From: Devosia faecipullorum
GTDB lineage: Bacteria > Pseudomonadota > Alphaproteobacteria > Rhizobiales > Devosiaceae
Reading direction: 5' to 3'
NCBI RefSeq assembly: GCF_015158295.1
Contig: NZ_JACDXV010000001.1
Location: 744,001 to 808,000 of the forward strand
DNA: 64,000 nt
Shown here: in pieces, positions 63,578 through 64,000 of the stretch
Layout of the letters: each line of letters begins with the position of its first letter
How positions within the stretch are numbered: position 1 is the first letter of the stretch
Translations under genes and position numbers: made by a program
The notes under the pieces: generated by a model
Told to the model about the DNA's origin: nothing
The model's database searches: none
Seen by the model: only the letters and a program-made list of their open reading frames with translations

Positions 63578-64000
63578 GCGGCATCGAGGGCGCGGTCGCG
63601 CCCGGCTCGATCTCCGGCTCCACCAATTCCTGCTCCTGCTGCAAGCGTAGGGCTTCTTCTTCCGCAGCCCGGCGCGCCGCCTCTTCCGCCGCCCGCTTGC
63701 GCTGTTCTTCGGCCAGCCTGTTGCGCTCCTCGGCGGCGGCGCGCTGACGCGCCTCGTCTTCCAGCCGCAGCCGGTCGAGACGATCCAGCTCCAGTTCATT
63801 CGCCCGTACCTGAATGGCCGCGACCATTTCCGCCAGATCGAGGTTAATGACCGGCGCCAACAATGTTCCGCCGATCCGGGTGATGATCCGCGCCGTTTCC
63901 GTCTCGATCAGCCCGCCCGGATCGACATAATTGCGCGGCGTCATCACGAAGCCACCATCGAGCCCCAGCCGGCTCAGGGCCAGGTTGAGACTGCCCGCCA
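63537..64000 (-). CDS. C-terminal part of a probable AsmA-family protein (partial)
   Basis: The frame enters from the right edge. The visible 154 residues begin with a beta-rich stretch (SLNLALSRLGLDGGFVMTPR), then a strand-turn pattern GGTLLAPVINLDLAEMVAAI that resembles the end of AsmA-like domains, a charged helical region of Glu/Arg/Ala repeats (about 60 residues, probable coiled coil) and a Pro-rich tail. AsmA-family proteins are inner-membrane anchored and face the periplasm, where they take part in envelope lipid homeostasis. Only the tail is present, so the identification is tentative. Confidence 0.55.
   Translation of the reverse strand, partial: AGSLNLALSRLGLDGGFVMTPRNYVDPGGLIETETARIITRIGGTLLAPVINLDLAEMVAAIQVRANELELDRLDRLRLEDEARQRAAAEERNRLAEEQRKRAAEEAARRAAEEEALRLQQEQELVEPEIEPGATAPSMPLNLGFQPGVSPQI

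Overview
The window comes from an alphaproteobacterium, most likely a Hyphomicrobiales member of the Devosia type. The class is well supported: there is a circularly permuted two-piece tmRNA gene followed by an alpha-type SspB, GC is high throughout, and dozens of long antisense shadow frames reflect that GC content. The genus is inference from gene content only.

Bases 1 to about 21.6 kb are the right part of a tailed prophage; its left end, head genes and any integrase lie outside the window. Layout: tail tape measure and tail-tip genes on the + strand (1-7320); a minus-strand virion-like gene that overlaps them tail to tail; a 1397-residue minus-strand protein that joins a primase-polymerase-like N-terminus to a DinG/XPD-like SF2 helicase (7991-12184); a divergent control region with two palindromes; a small HTH-like regulator; a compact lysis cassette of endolysin, holin, overlapping inner and outer spanins and a membrane coiled-coil protein (12.9-14.7 kb); a HAD-like phosphatase, a small protein and an HNH nuclease. 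A convergent minus-strand block follows, with a NotI-family restriction enzyme and its C5-cytosine methylase, then a tightly overlapped operon of an AAA+ ATPase, three small proteins and a metallophosphoesterase. The prophage stops beside an intact tRNA-Lys(CTT) with its own terminator.

From 21.7 kb on the DNA is ordinary chromosome. It carries a HisC-like aminotransferase, an endonuclease/phosphatase-fold membrane protein, leuA, a PhzF protein, a UPF0303 protein, ilvC and a TetR regulator. Next is an eight-gene minus-strand operon: peptide/opine-type ABC transporter (binding protein, two permeases, two ATPases), RidA, a SelA-like PLP enzyme and an IclR regulator. It looks like uptake and catabolism of an unidentified amino compound, and a palindrome before the binding-protein gene is the likely IclR operator. 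A decayed IS3-family element and pepT follow.

The region 40.5-56.6 kb is mixed housekeeping: TM2 protein, OYE-type reductase, Kup potassium transporter, FMN reductase, pdxJ, ilvIH with a classic transcription attenuator (a 16-residue leader peptide rich in Leu/Ile/Val), a PiT phosphate transporter, NUDIX, cold shock protein, MATE exporter, miaA and serB. The last part groups thyA, a MazG-like pyrophosphatase and folA (thymidylate/folate metabolism) and then a protein quality-control block: hflK, hflC, permuted ssrA and sspB. With leuA, ilvC and ilvIH the window holds much of branched-chain amino acid synthesis, but as separate loci. Interspersed REP-like palindromes with 9-bp arms and a 5-nt loop sit between genes at three places.
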